This document shows, in pieces, positions 1 to 12,329 of a stretch of 64,000 nt of DNA. The DNA comes from Dichetophora obliterata. Its lineage: Eukaryota; Arthropoda; Insecta; Diptera; Sciomyzidae. Both the position numbers and the translations under genes were made by a program. The notes beneath the pieces are model-generated. The model made no database searches. It was not told the DNA's origin and worked only from the letters and a program-made list of their open reading frames with translations. Location of the stretch: the NCBI GenBank assembly GCA_963920525.1, contig OY986438.1:176881093-176945092 (forward strand). The letters run 5' to 3'. Every line of letters starts with the position of its first letter. Within the stretch, counting starts at the first letter, position 1.

Positions 1-59
1 GCACATATTCTTTCAAGTAAAAATTTCATGTTTTCATACGTTGTTCATGTTCACACGTT

Positions 60-330
60 GCGATTTAAAAGTTGTTGCCCTATTACTCGGACTTCAGCTG
101 GGTTATACCAAATTTTGCTGTTTTTTATGTGAATGGGACAGTCGAGACAGAACAAACCATTACAGTAAAAAAACTTGGCCAACGCGTGCATCCTTCATTC
201 CTGGACAAAAAAATGTGTAGTATTTACCTCTGGTGGAGCCATCAAAGGTACTTCTGCCTATTAAATTAGGCTTGATGAAAAATTTTGTAATGGCAATGGA
301 TGGGGATGGAAGTGGATCTAAATGTCATTT
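60..330 (+). pseudogene. Fragment of a recurrent, uncharacterised insect repeat-associated ORF
   Basis: Two reading frames joined by a frameshift give a recognisable protein piece: LGLQLGYTKFCCFLCEWDSR, then a short variable stretch, then PLVEPSKVLLPIKLGLMKNF (about 72-300). I know this motif pair from many uncharacterised insect proteins that occur in multiple genomic copies, which suggests a mobile element. The domain has no function that I can name. The copy starts at the window edge, changes frame near 180-235 and degenerates after about 330, so it is a dead fragment. It could be an exapted gene piece, but the frameshift argues against that. Confidence 0.45.
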
Positions 331-544
331 AGATACAAGTGGATTACTAAGAGTGCTTAATGCTTCATGTGACTATATGGCTAGTTCGCTTATTTTATTT
401 TATTTTAACTGTTCCTCTCGGATAATGTTTATGTTTTTGGTATCAGAATTAGGGAAATTAAATATGAAATACGATAAAACCAATTTTTTTGGTAAATATG
501 GCTCTAAATATAATAAAAGTACTTGTAAAAGTCAAAATTTTTAA

Positions 545-2974
545 CAAAAAAATCCTAATTTTTTTTTATGAACCTGAAAATCTGACAGACTAAATATGGC
601 AGAAAAAGAAAAATTCTTCACTAAAAAACTTGTTTAATTTTCTATAGGATGGTGCTTTTTTTTTTGCTTTGCTTTAAGTTGTTTGGATTCCAGAGCATAA
701 AAACAGGATCAAAGTCGTAAAAACACAAAGTCCAAAATCACAAAAAATCTGAGGCCAAATAAAAAATAAAAAATTCAGTTTCATAACGTGAGAATATAGC
801 TTAAACAGTATTAGCTATCAAAGTTCGTGTGGCACGAAAAAGTTGCTAAATTGTTGACCAGTGTAATTAAAACATTTCAATGAATTATACATATATTGTC
901 TTTGTATCTACATCAAATTGGTGCCCAACGTGCTTTTCGTTTCTAGAAAGTTCCTACACGCAGAGAAAAGACATGGTTGAGCCATAATTACTGCAATAAT
1001 AATTTTTTTTCTAAAATTATTGTATTATTTCTGAAAACACAAATTTTTGCCTTAATAAAGTCATTATTTACTAATAATGGTACCAAAAATAACATAATAG
1101 TGGAAATCATAATATCATTGAAGTCGTTACATACTATGATTGCCTCGACTATTAGTTGCAACAAAAATGTTGTAGTTCTGTCAATCATGTTAAATGTGAA
1201 TATTATTATAGAGACAAACATATTAGAATTTTGAATGTTTGTCTCAACTATTCTTTGATTGTTGGCAAACGAAGCAGAACATAACCAAAAATCGAAAGAA
1301 TTTATTGTGTCTGAACAGTTTGCAGGAAAAACTTTCACTTTATTGAGACACAATAAGTTTTATCGATTCCTGGCTATGTGCCGTTTCGTTTGTCAACTGT
1401 TCAATTATTGTGTTTTCTTTTAAATCGACTTATGTTAAAAACAGCACGCGGAAAAGTGACATTTTCGACTTTAATTGTAGCAAACATATGTCTATTTACG
1501 GTAAATATATTTCTCAATTCTGACCATATTTTGTTTATCACACACATTGCTATTTTTGTGACAATGCACTTAATAAGCCTTGCAGGGAGGTTCTGGAATA
1601 TGATAAGAAAATGTATGAAACCCAAAACAAATTAAATATACATGCACCTCTTTATTTATATATTCATACGTTTTGAATTTAAAAAAAATAAATTTTTTAA
1701 ATCATTCAGATAATAGGTATTTTCCCATATTCAATTTAAGTAACTTACTAAGTAGATTGGTGTCAATGCAAAAATATCTCCCTTACCATGCGGTGAGCAT
1801 TTCAAGCATAGCGACAACTCAAATTTTTAATTTTTGCTAATGATATGGATTTTGACCTCCTAAATCCAAATCGGAAAATTTTCTCCAAATCAGTCCGCTC
1901 GAAATTGGTTTAGGAGTTAAAACTTCCAAAGTTAAAAAAATGGCCTAAAAGTTTAGTTAGTTTTTTCAGTTCTCTAACAAAAAATAACATTGCTTAATAT
2001 TAGAAAATTTCTGTATTCTTATTTTAAAAGTTGAAAACTTGGGAGCTCAATAGTATATAATACTATTTCTTTTAAAGATATAGACCTCACATTATTTAAT
2101 TTATTAAGCTATTAAGAATATTTGTATTAGCAAAAAATTACTGAAATGTTTTATTTAAAAAAAAAATTTTAGTAAAATTTTTAAATATTTCGGACATGAT
2201 ACGAGAAAGATTTTAACACGATTTTTAAAATATATTACATTTTCTTATGTGTACAAGCGTGTGTCAACTGGTGTATCATGTTTACAAAATTAGTACCAAA
2301 AATAGTAGTAAATAGCATTATATGGGTTACATTTTGTTTATGATCATTCTAGATTCCTTTATGCCTTTGATCCCCTCCCCCCCCCTGATGACGCCCGTAG
2401 ACGCATCATATGACATATGGACATGGCTAAATAGACAGGAGGTGACGCTGATCAAGAATTTATACACTTTTCTGTACCTAATACGCCTCCTTATACACAA
2501 TATATTAATTAGAAATAATTTTGTTCAGCTTTTTGGGTCAAATATCGATTTCCTACTACGCTTTAAGTCCGTATGATACTTCATTGCTTTGTCCAATTTT
2601 TATTTATTGACAATGAAACTAGAGCAGTTGAAATAGTGCTAAAGCTAAAATGCAAGATGTTTGATTGTATAAGCATATAGTAAGAATTGGAGAAAAAAAT
2701 GTATGATAGCATTTTTAATAAATTATTCTTGACGTTTCTCTCAATTTCTTACTCGTTAAGTTTCAATCAAATATTAAGTGTCAAAAACAAGCTTGAGCTC
2801 TTTCTTCCTGAGCCAATAAGAAGAGAGAGATAAGATAGTAACGTTGCGGAGATGTAAAAATTTGGCACGATGTATGTTTTCATCCTTTTCCTATAATATA
2901 CATCTGTCTAGCTCCCGTTCCACTTGTTTGCCGTTTTTAAAATTGAACAAAAAACTGAAGTGTCAGATAGGCTT
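545..2974. other. Intergenic AT-rich DNA, no gene seen
   Basis: No frame here shows recognisable protein similarity or splice structure. Small perfect hairpins occur at about 1211-1246 (11-bp arms around GAGACAAACAT) and about 1305-1355 (11-bp arms around TTATTGTGTCT). A C-rich stretch at 2371-2400, ending in GATGACGCCCGTAG, looks like a lone hAT-type terminus, but no partner end was found. Confidence 0.5.
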
Positions 2975-5900
2975 TGAAATTCTTCCAAGGATACAGTCTT
3001 GTGGGCACTTATGAAATTATCATTTAATATAATTTTTAAAATTCTTCCAAGGAAAAAGTCTTGTGAACAGTAGCCTAACAAATATTTTTATGCATAAATC
3101 GTCCTTTTATGATGTATGGTTTAGAAGTTATGGCTAAAAAACCAAAAAAATCGCAAAAAACGACGTCAAAAACTATGATTCCTGTAAAAAATTTTAACTA
3201 AGATTCTTAAAAAAAAAATATTTTTTCTGAATACGCAGTCTTTTCGTACGCGATATATGTATAAGAAACAATTTGGTGCATAAATCGTCCTTGTAGGATG
3301 TATGGTTTGGGAGTTATAACGGAAAAACCACATGTTTTTGGCCAGCTACCACTCCAAAAAGTGTTCTACAACTCCTAAACAACAAGAGATAGAGCAAATG
3401 CATTTGAACAAAAAGTATCATTTCTTAAGGAAGAAGACCTGGCGCTCATTTTAATGCATGAATCGTCCTTATCTGATATGTAGTTTATATTTTAGAAAAA
3501 AAATAAAAAAAATAAAATTTGACAAAAAAGGACATATGAAATTAACATGAAATCAAATTTTTAAAATTCTTCCAAGGACACAGTCTTGTGGACAGTAGCC
3601 TAGCGAACATTTTGATGCATAAATCGTCCTTTTATGATGTATGGTTTAAAAGTTATGGCTAAAAAATCAAAAAAATCGCAAAAAACGACGTCAAAACTAT
3701 GATTCTTGTAAAAAATTTTAACTAAGATTCTTGAAAATATATTTTTTTTCTGAATATGCAGTCTTGTGAATATATGTATTAGAAACAATTTGGTGCATAA
3801 ATCGTCCTTGTAGGATGTATGGTTTGGGAGTTATAACGGAAAAACCACATGTTTTTGGCCAGCTACCACTCCAAAAAGTGTTCTACAACTCCTAAACTAC
3901 AAGATATAGAGCAAAAGCTTTTGAACAAAGAAGTAACTCTTCTTAAGGACGAAGACCTGGCGCTCATTTTAATGCATGAATCGTCTTTATCTGATATGAA
4001 GTTTATATTTTAGAAAAAAAATAAAAAAGATAAAATTTGACAAAAAAAGGACATATGAAATAAACATGAAATCTAATTTTTAAAATTCTTCCAAGGACAC
4101 AGTCTTGTGGACAGTAGCTTAGCAAACATTTTGATGCGTAAATCGTCCTTTTATAATGTATGGTTTAGAAGTTATGGCTAAAAAACCAAAAAAATCGCAA
4201 AAAACGACGTCAAAACTATGATTCTTGTAAAAAATTTTAACTAAGATTCTTGAAAAATATTTTTTTCTGAATATACAGTCTTGTGAATATATGTATTAGA
4301 AACAATTTGGTGCATAAATCGTCCTTGTAGGATGTATGGTTTGGGAGTTATAACGGAAAAACCACATGTTTTTGGCCAGCTACCACTCCAAAAAGTGTTC
4401 TACAACTCCTAAACTACAAGATATAGAGCAAAAGCTTTTGAACAAAGAAGTAACCCTTCTTAAGGACGAAGACCTGGCGCTCATTTTAATGCATGAATCG
4501 TCCTTATCTGGTGTGAAGTTTATATTTTAGAAAAAAAATAAAAAAGATAAAATTTGACAAAAAAGGACATATGAAATTAACATGAAACCTAATTTTTAAA
4601 ATTCTTCCAAGGACACAGTCTTGTGGACAGTAGCTTAGCGAACATTTTGATGCATAAATCGTCCTTTTATGATGTATGGTTTAGAAGTTATGGCTATAAA
4701 ACCAAAAAAATCGCAAAAAATGACGTCAAAACTATGATTCTTGTAAAAAATTTTAACTAAGATTCTCGAAAAAAAATATTTTTTTCTGAATATGCAGTAT
4801 TGTGAAAATATGTATTAGAAACAATTTGGTGCATAAATCGTCCTTGTAGGATGTATGGTTTGGGAGTTATAACGGAAAAACCACATGTTTTTGGCCAGCT
4901 ACCACTCCAAAAAGTGTTCTACAACTCCTAAACTACAAGAGATAGAGCAAAAGCTTTTGAAGAAAGAAATATATTTTAGAAAAAAGATAAAAAAAATAAA
5001 ATTTGACAAAAAAGGACATATGAAATTAACATGAAACCTAATTTTAAAAATTCTTCCAATAACACAGTCTTGTGGACAGTAGCTTAACGAACATTTTGAT
5101 GCATAAATCATCCTTTTATGATGTATGGTTTAGAAGTTATAGCTAAAAAACCAAAAAAATCGCAAAACGACGTCAAAAACTATGATTCTTGTAAAAAATT
5201 TTAACTAAGATTCTTGAAAAAAATATTTTTTTCTGAATATGCAGTCTTGTGAATATATGTATTAGAAACAATTCGTTTGTAGGATCGAAAAGGAAAATCG
5301 TCCTTGTAGGATGTATGGTTTGGGAGTTATAACGGAAAAACCACATGTTTTTGGCCAGCTACCACTCTAAAAAGTGTTCTACAACTCCTTAACTACAAGA
5401 GATAGAGCAAAAGCTTTTGAACAAAGAAGTAACCCTTCTTAAGGACGAAGACCTGGCGCTCTTTTTAATGCATGAATCGTCTTTATCTGATATGAAGTTT
5501 ATATTTTAGAAAAAAAAATAAAAAAGATAAAATTTGACAAAAAGGACATATGAAATTAACATGAAATCTAATTTTTAAAATTCTTCCAAGGATACAGTCT
5601 TGTGGACAGTAGCTTAGCGAACATTTTGATGCATAAATCATCCTTTTATGATGTATGGTTTAGAAGTTATGGCTAAAAAACCAAAAAAATCGCAAAAAAC
5701 CACGTCAAAAACTATGATTCTTGTAAAAAATTTTAACTAAGATTCTTGAAAAAAAATATTTTTTTTCTGAATATGCAGTCTTGTGTATATATGTTTAAGA
5801 AACAATTCAGTGCATAAATCGTCCTTGTAGGATGTATGGTTTGGGAGTTATAACAGAAAACCACATGTTTTTGGCCAGCTACCACTCCAAAAAGTGTTCT

Positions 5901-7575
5901 ACAACTCCTAAACTACAAGAGATAGAGCAAATGCATTCGGACAAAGAAGTATCCCTACTTAAGGAAGAAGACCTGGTGCTCATTTTAATGCATGAATCGT
6001 CCTTATCTGATATGTAGTTTATAGTTTAGAAAAAAAATAAAAAAAATAAAATTTGACAAAAAAGTACATATGAAATTAACATGAAATCTAACTTGTAAAA
6101 TTCTTCCAAGGACACATTCTTATGAACAGTAGCTTAATGAATATTTTAATGCGTAAATCGTCCTTTTATAATGTATGGTTTAGAAGTTATGGCTAAAAAA
6201 CCAAAAAAATCGCAAAAAACGACGTCAAAACTATGATTCTTGTAAAAAATTTTAACTAAGATTCTTGAAAAATATTTTTTTCTGAATATGCAGTCTTGTG
6301 TATATATGTATAAGAAACAATTTGGTGCATAAATCGTCCTTGTAGGATGTATGGTTTAAAAGTGATGGCTAAAAAACCAAAAAAATAGCAAAAAACGACG
6401 TCAAAACTATAATTCTTGTAAAAAATTTTAGCTAAGATTCTTGAAAAAAAATATTTTTTTCTGAATATGCAGTCTTGTGAATATATGTATTAGAAACAAT
6501 TTGGTGCATAAATCGTCCTTGTAGGATGTATGGTTTGGGAGTTATAACGGAAAAACCACATGTTTTTGGCCAGCTACCACTCCAAAAAGTGTTCTACAAC
6601 TCCTAAACTACAAGAGATAGAGCAAATGCATTTGAACAAAGAAGTATCCCTACTTAAGGAAGAAGACCTGGCGCTCATTTTAATACATGAATCGTCTTTA
6701 TCTGATATGAAGTTTATATTTTAGAAAAAAAAATAAAAAAGATAAAATTTGACAAAAAAGGACATATGAAATTAACATTAAATCTAATTTTTAAAATTCT
6801 TATAAGGATACACTCTTGTGGAGAGTAGCTTAGCGAACATTTTGATGCATAAATCGTCCTATTATGATGTATGGTTTAGAAGTTATGGCTAAAAAACCAA
6901 AAAAATCGCAAAAAAACGACGCCAAAAACTATGATTCTTGTAAAAAATTTTAACTAAGATTCTTGAAAAAAAATCTTTTCTTCTGAATATGCAGTCTTGT
7001 GTATATATGTATAAGAAACAATTCGGTGCATAAATCGTCCTTGTAGGATGTATGGTTTGGGAGTTAGAACGGAAAAACCACATGTTTTTGGCCAGCTACC
7101 ACTCCAAAAAGTGTTATACAACCCCTAAACTACAAGAGATAGAGCAAATGCATTTGGACAAAGAAGTATCCGTACTTAAGGACGAAGACCTGGTGCTCAT
7201 TTTAATGCATGAGTCGTCCTTATATGGTGTGTAGTTTATATTTTAGAAAAAAAAATAATAGAAATAAAAATTGATAAAAAAGGACACATGAAATTAACAT
7301 GAAATCTAATTTTTAAAATTCTTTTATGGAAACACTCTTGTGGGCAGTAGCTTTGCGAACATTTTGATGCATAAGTCGTCCTTTTATGATGTATGGCTTA
7401 GAAGTTATGGCTAAAAAACCAAAAAAATCGCAAAAAACGACGTCAAAAATTATGATTATTGTAAAAAATTTTAACTAATATTCTTGAAAATTTTTTTTTC
7501 TGAATATGCAGTCTTGTGAATATATGTATTAGAAACAATTTGGTGCATAAATCGTCCTTGTAGGATGTATGGTTG
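2975..7575. repeat. Satellite array with higher-order repeat (~520-bp unit of three ~173-bp monomers)
   Basis: The phrase TTCTTCCAAGGACACAGTCT recurs with small changes near 2980, 3041, 3563, 4082, 4598, 5050, 5577, 6098, 6793 and 7315, so the large unit is about 520 bp. Inside each unit the core TGCATAAATCGTCCTT recurs three times (for example 3616, 3795 and 3975, then 4136), giving monomers A, B and C spaced about 179, 178 and 164 bp. I count about 26 monomers. Irregular units are informative: 4598-5050 lacks part of a C monomer, and 6098-6793 carries one extra monomer (B start fused to A body at about 6327-6370). Recurrent 60-64 aa open frames on both strands are by-products of the repeat, not genes. 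Confidence 0.9.
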
Positions 7576-8675
7576 AATGCCCTTTAAGCCGAAAACTGAT
7601 CTTTTTTATTTTAAAGCCTTTAAGAATTGTTAATCGGACGAAATATAACCACTTATATAAATTTTTGGAAAGTTACTCTTAAAATTTTTCAGATATTTCA
7701 TAATTTTACAACAAAATTTGCCTTAATTACCTTACGTAGATTTTATAATTTTATAATATTTAAAAGTTTGTTTTAAAACACATTCTACATCCAAGTCTTT
7801 ATATTTAATACTTACCGTTTAAAATTTCAATTAAAAAACTTAATTTGCTCAAATATCATATATGCTTAATAAATTCTTGAAACGAGTTTCCTTTATATCT
7901 TATATTAATGTTTCAATAAAACAGCTATCAGTCCACAGTCACGTGATCACGCTGTTTTTAAGCAAACAGTTTTGCATAACCAAAATACAAAGCGACGAAT
8001 TAATTAAAAGCAAGTTTCCAGAATTAAATCGATTTTGATTGAATTTTAATATTAAATAATCCTCTGCACAATTTTTTTATGCCTTAGAAATTTGTTATCG
8101 TTATCACTTTCGTTGACAAAATAATTTTGCGAAAGCAGTTTTATATAAAATATTTAGAAACCTATATTTTAAAATTCTTTTCAGAGTTATAATTGGAATC
8201 ATAATTTAATGTTATTTAGCGTAATAAATAGTAAAAAGTTATATTCTCCAATGTCTTCAATTAGACCAATTAAGAACTGCATTCAATTATTTTTTTCCAA
8301 GCATCAAATTATATCGAGATAAGGATTCGAATACTTTAGTTAAAGGTAAAATCACATATACACAGGTGGCTGAGTACGGCTGCAAAAAGGAGTTAAAAAA
8401 GAATAAAAATTAATACAATTAGGATATTCACAAGGTGTGCTTTTATGTCATAATGTCATATTGTCTTAAGATTTTACACTAGTTTAAAAATTTTATTGTT
8501 GCCTTCCATACAACTAAGTACTAATATATTACAACTCTGAAAGCTTTGTTTATTGAAGTGTCGTAATCAAACAGCTGTTTCTTGTTTGCATTTATTTATA
8601 TACAATACTAAATGATAGCACATCTTGTGAATACCCTAAATATGTACATTTTTAAATTTTTTTTGGCTTAAATTA
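7576..8675. other. Intergenic DNA, nothing recognised
   Basis: AT-rich sequence between the satellite and the 8.7-kb inverted repeat. I see no coding motifs, TIRs or tandem structure. Confidence 0.5.
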
Positions 8676-8815
8676 ACTGCATTATTCTGTATCACGAAGC
8701 AGCACACCAACGACAAGCAAGACACTAGAAGCAATACTTTTTTCTATACGAAATTCTATTGCTTCTCGTGTCTTGCTTGTCGTTGGTGTCCATTTTTGTT
8801 ATACAGAAAAAAGCA
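8676..8815. repeat. Near-perfect inverted repeat (hairpin), MITE-like or hairpin RNA source
   Basis: Arms of about 33 bp beginning ACACCAACGACAAGCAAGAC pair with one mismatch around a loop of about 17-20 bases (8706-8782). Weaker pairing continues outward to the TTCTGTAT words at about 8681 and 8798. No flanking duplication was clear. It could be a small foldback element or a hairpin transcript. Nothing shows that it is expressed. Confidence 0.6.
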
Positions 8816-11640
8816 GTAAACTTTTTCTACTCGTGATACAACGCTACCCTCATACCAATGACTTTATTACTATTATTTATAAAATCTTTGCTCACATTAA
8901 TAAATAGACCGAAAAAAAACATGTTTTCAAAACTTTAAACGTCCTCTTTCAAGCCCATAAAAATAAACTTTGAAAATTTTACTAGGCACTTAGTTTGGGT
9001 GGAAAGCACAAGTATTATTTTGAAGAATTACTTTTTTGGAAAAAACGAGCTTGAGCGAGATCCAAACCTTTTTCAAAAAATCTAAAAAAATTCTCAACAT
9101 TTTTTTTCGTCACGAACTTTCGAATTCCGCTTCAGCCCACCAAAATTTAATTAAAAAAGTTTACGCCTTTAGTACCTTTGTTAACAACTGCAACTTTTTT
9201 GATGTTAACTTATCGAAAGGGCAACTCAAAAGTAGATTGAAAACTTATGCATGATTAGTTCTTTATAAAGGCATGGTTAGTTGTTACCTCTTGTGTTGTC
9301 CTTGAGCCCAACCCATTTTGAGGTGAGTCAATTTTTTCACATTTGATTGTTTTGGACCACTTTAATTGATATCTTTGAGATATTTCAGTGATATTTGTGT
9401 TGGTACATAAAATGATCTAATACGGAGAAAGTGCAAAAAAGCTGCAGTAGCTGAACTCAATTGTTATTGCATGTCTTATATTGGCATTTCCGTGGATACG
9501 CACGTAACAGTCGTACGACTTTAATGAGTAATAAAAACAAAGAAAAATTAAACTTAGAGCTTTCTTATTTTGATACTTCAAAAGTTTATTTAGAGCACTA
9601 TACAAGGTGTAAAAGCTGAGAATTGTCAAAACATTAGCTTTTAGATAGAAGCCACCAAAAATGATACGTTACGTAACAAAAATAAAAGTGTATTTTGTTT
9701 GCATCAATATAAACAAAAAAGTCTGCGAAGTGTGCACTAGTTTTTTATGAAAGTTTTTTAAATATATTCTGTAATATGGTTGCTACATAATCCTTATTGT
9801 TTTGTTGGAAAATCTTTTTTAATTATTTTTATACAAACCATAATATGATACGATACGTGATATACGTTATGTGACAGATTTTTCCCTTCAAAGAAGTGTA
9901 AATATTTTATAGTTTTATTTATTTAATTGAACTAGAAAAACTTATTAAGTGTATTTCAGGACCATTACAATCGAAAACTGAAAAATACTGAATATAACTT
10001 TGTATTATACGAGTATTTATTATATTTATAAAATTTCAACTTTCATTAAAATTTTTCAATTTTTGTCATAATTTTTCAACTTTTGTTGCCATTCACCATG
10101 TCAGTTTTTAAAAATTCTATTTGAGATCAGCTTTCAGTACTGTCACAATATAAATTTAAACATTTGTTTTCTTTTATGGAGTTTTATAAGAATTTTAAGT
10201 AACATTTAATTTTATAGTCGCGGTAGACCTTTTGGCGGAAATGCCCATATACAATATTAAATATTAATATTTTATGCGATGACTTAAATATTCGAATATA
10301 GTTTTCAAATATAAAAAGGTGTCAGAAATAAATTAAAACTTTTTTAAAATAATATTTTTTTACTTTTTTTTTTTTTTTTAGGAGACCTAGAGCCTGAAGA
10401 ACAACCCAAAATTTAAAAATTAAGGTCGAATAAATAAAAAACAACTTACAAATATTTTTTTATTTGATATAAATATTTAATGCAAATATTTAAATTCAAT
10501 AAAAATATTAAATTTTTTGGTTCATTATTTTTTTGAGTGTAGGCACCTAAGCAAATTATAAAAAATGCGGGACAAATATTATCACAAGTGTAAAATACAA
10601 GACATCTGGCAACACTAGTAGATATAAAAACTTTGTCGAACAGTGACAGAATTAAAACAATGTTTGGATAACGTATTATAAGGTATTGTTTTCTTATGAT
10701 ATTTTTTTTTTATTTGCTAGCAGCTTATCACAGTTTATCAACATTTCTTCAACTTTTTGCTTAAGTTGAGCAAGCAAAGCTTTAGTTAAGTTTTTTTAAG
10801 TTATTTATTGGTTATGCTTTCGTTAACCTTTATTGAACAATATAGTTCAGTAGTACAAACATTTTTAAACAAAGTCACTGCCCTCTGGTCAGACTTATGA
10901 TATAATCGTCGCAGTTATTAATCCGCAACTGATTCAATATCAAAGCATCTACTAGATACATATCGCATACATACGCTAGGTTGTAGATAAATCTCGTTCG
11001 ACCAAAGTAGGTTGGCACTTATTTAACCAATTATGGGTGGGTCTCTCTCTGCTGCTTCAATCACTCACTCATCAAGTGCAAACAATGCCGACATTTATGA
11101 AACACCTTTGAAACGCTACATAAGCAAAAACAATACTGTAAAAAAATATTGCCAGAAAACTGTTACTATTTATAAATCATGCAAAAAAATTAACATAGGT
11201 AATGAAAAAATATTAAAAAATATACAAAAAACAGTTGGATGATTTGGGAAAAAAACCATACGAGGTGAACATTTAAAATAATTATAGCTGCAACGAGGTA
11301 TGGATGGCTATGGAATGAGTATTTTTAAATGTATTTAAATTTCGGCAAAAACAAGTTTTTACTTACGCATCCAAAATAATTACCTTTAAGAGTAACATCA
11401 TCAGCAGCAGCAGCAGCATCTCAAGTGCTCCTTTACAACAGAGCGCAGTACTATTGGCAGAGTATTATCCCCAACCAATAACCACGACGCTGATTATAAA
11501 GCTATGTGTGTACATATCTATCTGAGGTACATTACATGATACGTACAGCACATCACAGCACAACTCAGCAATGTTGTTGCCGAGGTTAAGTTGCTGAAAT
11601 GAGACGCTGTAATGGACCCAGACTGCGTCAAAGTTTGAGA
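8816..11640. other. Intergenic DNA upstream of a cuticle gene
   Basis: AT-rich with no supported gene. A short CAG microsatellite lies at 11401-11419. The last few hundred bases presumably hold cis-regulatory sequence for the cuticle gene starting at 11814, but no specific site can be named by eye. Confidence 0.4.
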
Positions 11641-11651
11641 CTTTTTTGGAC

Positions 11652-11700
11652 TATAAAATGCCTGCAATGAGGTATAGAGTCAATCATTTATTGTTCAGTA
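11652..11700 (+). promoter_or_regulatory. Core promoter of the 11.8-kb cuticle gene
   Basis: TATAAAA at 11652-11658 lies about 160 bases before the start codon. Initiator-like words follow: TCAAT around 11680-11684 at the usual ~30-base distance, and TTCAGT at 11694-11699 slightly further. A strong TATA box is typical of this gene family. Confidence 0.7.
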
Positions 11701-11813
11701 CTTCAGTAGATAGCTTGAGTTCGGTGCCACAACCACAACAGTAACCAAAAATTCCACCTTAAATTCTGTCAAACCAGCAACAACACCAACAACATCAATA
11801 GATCATCATCAAC

Positions 11814-12227
11814 ATGAAGTGTGCAATAATTTTCGCCGCCTTATTTGCTATCGCCTTTGCAGCTCCAGCACAAGATGTTGAAATCTTGCGATATGATTCG
11901 GATGTGCAACCCGATAGATACAATTTTGCGTAAGTTGAAGTTGAAGTTCCAGCAGCAGGAATACATCTGCAGTTGCGCTTACAGCAATTAAAAAAAGGTC
12001 ATTATTAATTGTTGTGCCAATTTTTTTTTGTTTGCAGTGTTGAAACCAGCGATGGTAAATCACATCAAGAGGAAGGATTATTCAAGAATGCCGGTACAGA
12101 TAGTGAAATCTACCAAGTGCGTGGCTCATTCTCTTATGTTGGCAATGATGGTCAAACATATACCGTAAATTATGTTGCCGATGAAAATGGCTTCCAACCC
12201 GAAGGTGCTCATCTGCCTCATGCTTAG
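11814..12227 (+). CDS. RR-1 cuticle protein (Lcp65A-like), intact, two exons
   Basis: Structural protein of soft larval or flexible cuticle, secreted by the epidermis to bind chitin. Exons 11814-11929 and 12038-12227 give 101 residues. The donor is GC|GTAAGT and the acceptor TTTGCAG. The phase-2 intron (108 nt) splits the Ala codon just before VETSDG. Residues 1-17 form a signal peptide (MKCAIIFAALFAIAFAA). The extended Rebers-Riddiford RR-1 domain starts at residue 40 (VETSDG) and contains GSFSYVGNDGQTYTVNYVAD then ENGFQPEGAHLP (68-99). Length and domain fit the Drosophila Lcp65A group. AATAAA at 12315-12320 is a likely polyadenylation signal. The nearest paralogues are those at 23.1, 36.0 and 51.2 kb. 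A one-to-one orthologue cannot be named from sequence alone. Confidence 0.93.
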
Positions 12228-12329
12228 TGGGGATGGAGTTTGAAGGATATGGAACTGTTAACTAGGTTTAAGCAGCGTGAATTGTGACAAAGTGAAGAAA
12301 AACAAATATGAATGAATAAAAAAATTGTT

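Noticed and set aside
988..1353. 121-residue minus-strand frame
   Set aside because: No recognisable motif. The plus strand is equally open in AT-rich DNA, and internal hairpins explain the symmetry.
2361..2400. hAT terminus (GGGCGTCATCAGGGG-like, inverted)
   Set aside because: Looks like a TIR, but no partner end or target duplication was found in the surrounding kilobases.
5832..7234. Repeated 60-64 aa frames (MYGLGVITENHMF..., MVWELERKNHMF...)
   Set aside because: They are the same satellite unit translated again and again, with no conservation of frame between units and opposite-strand frames just as long.
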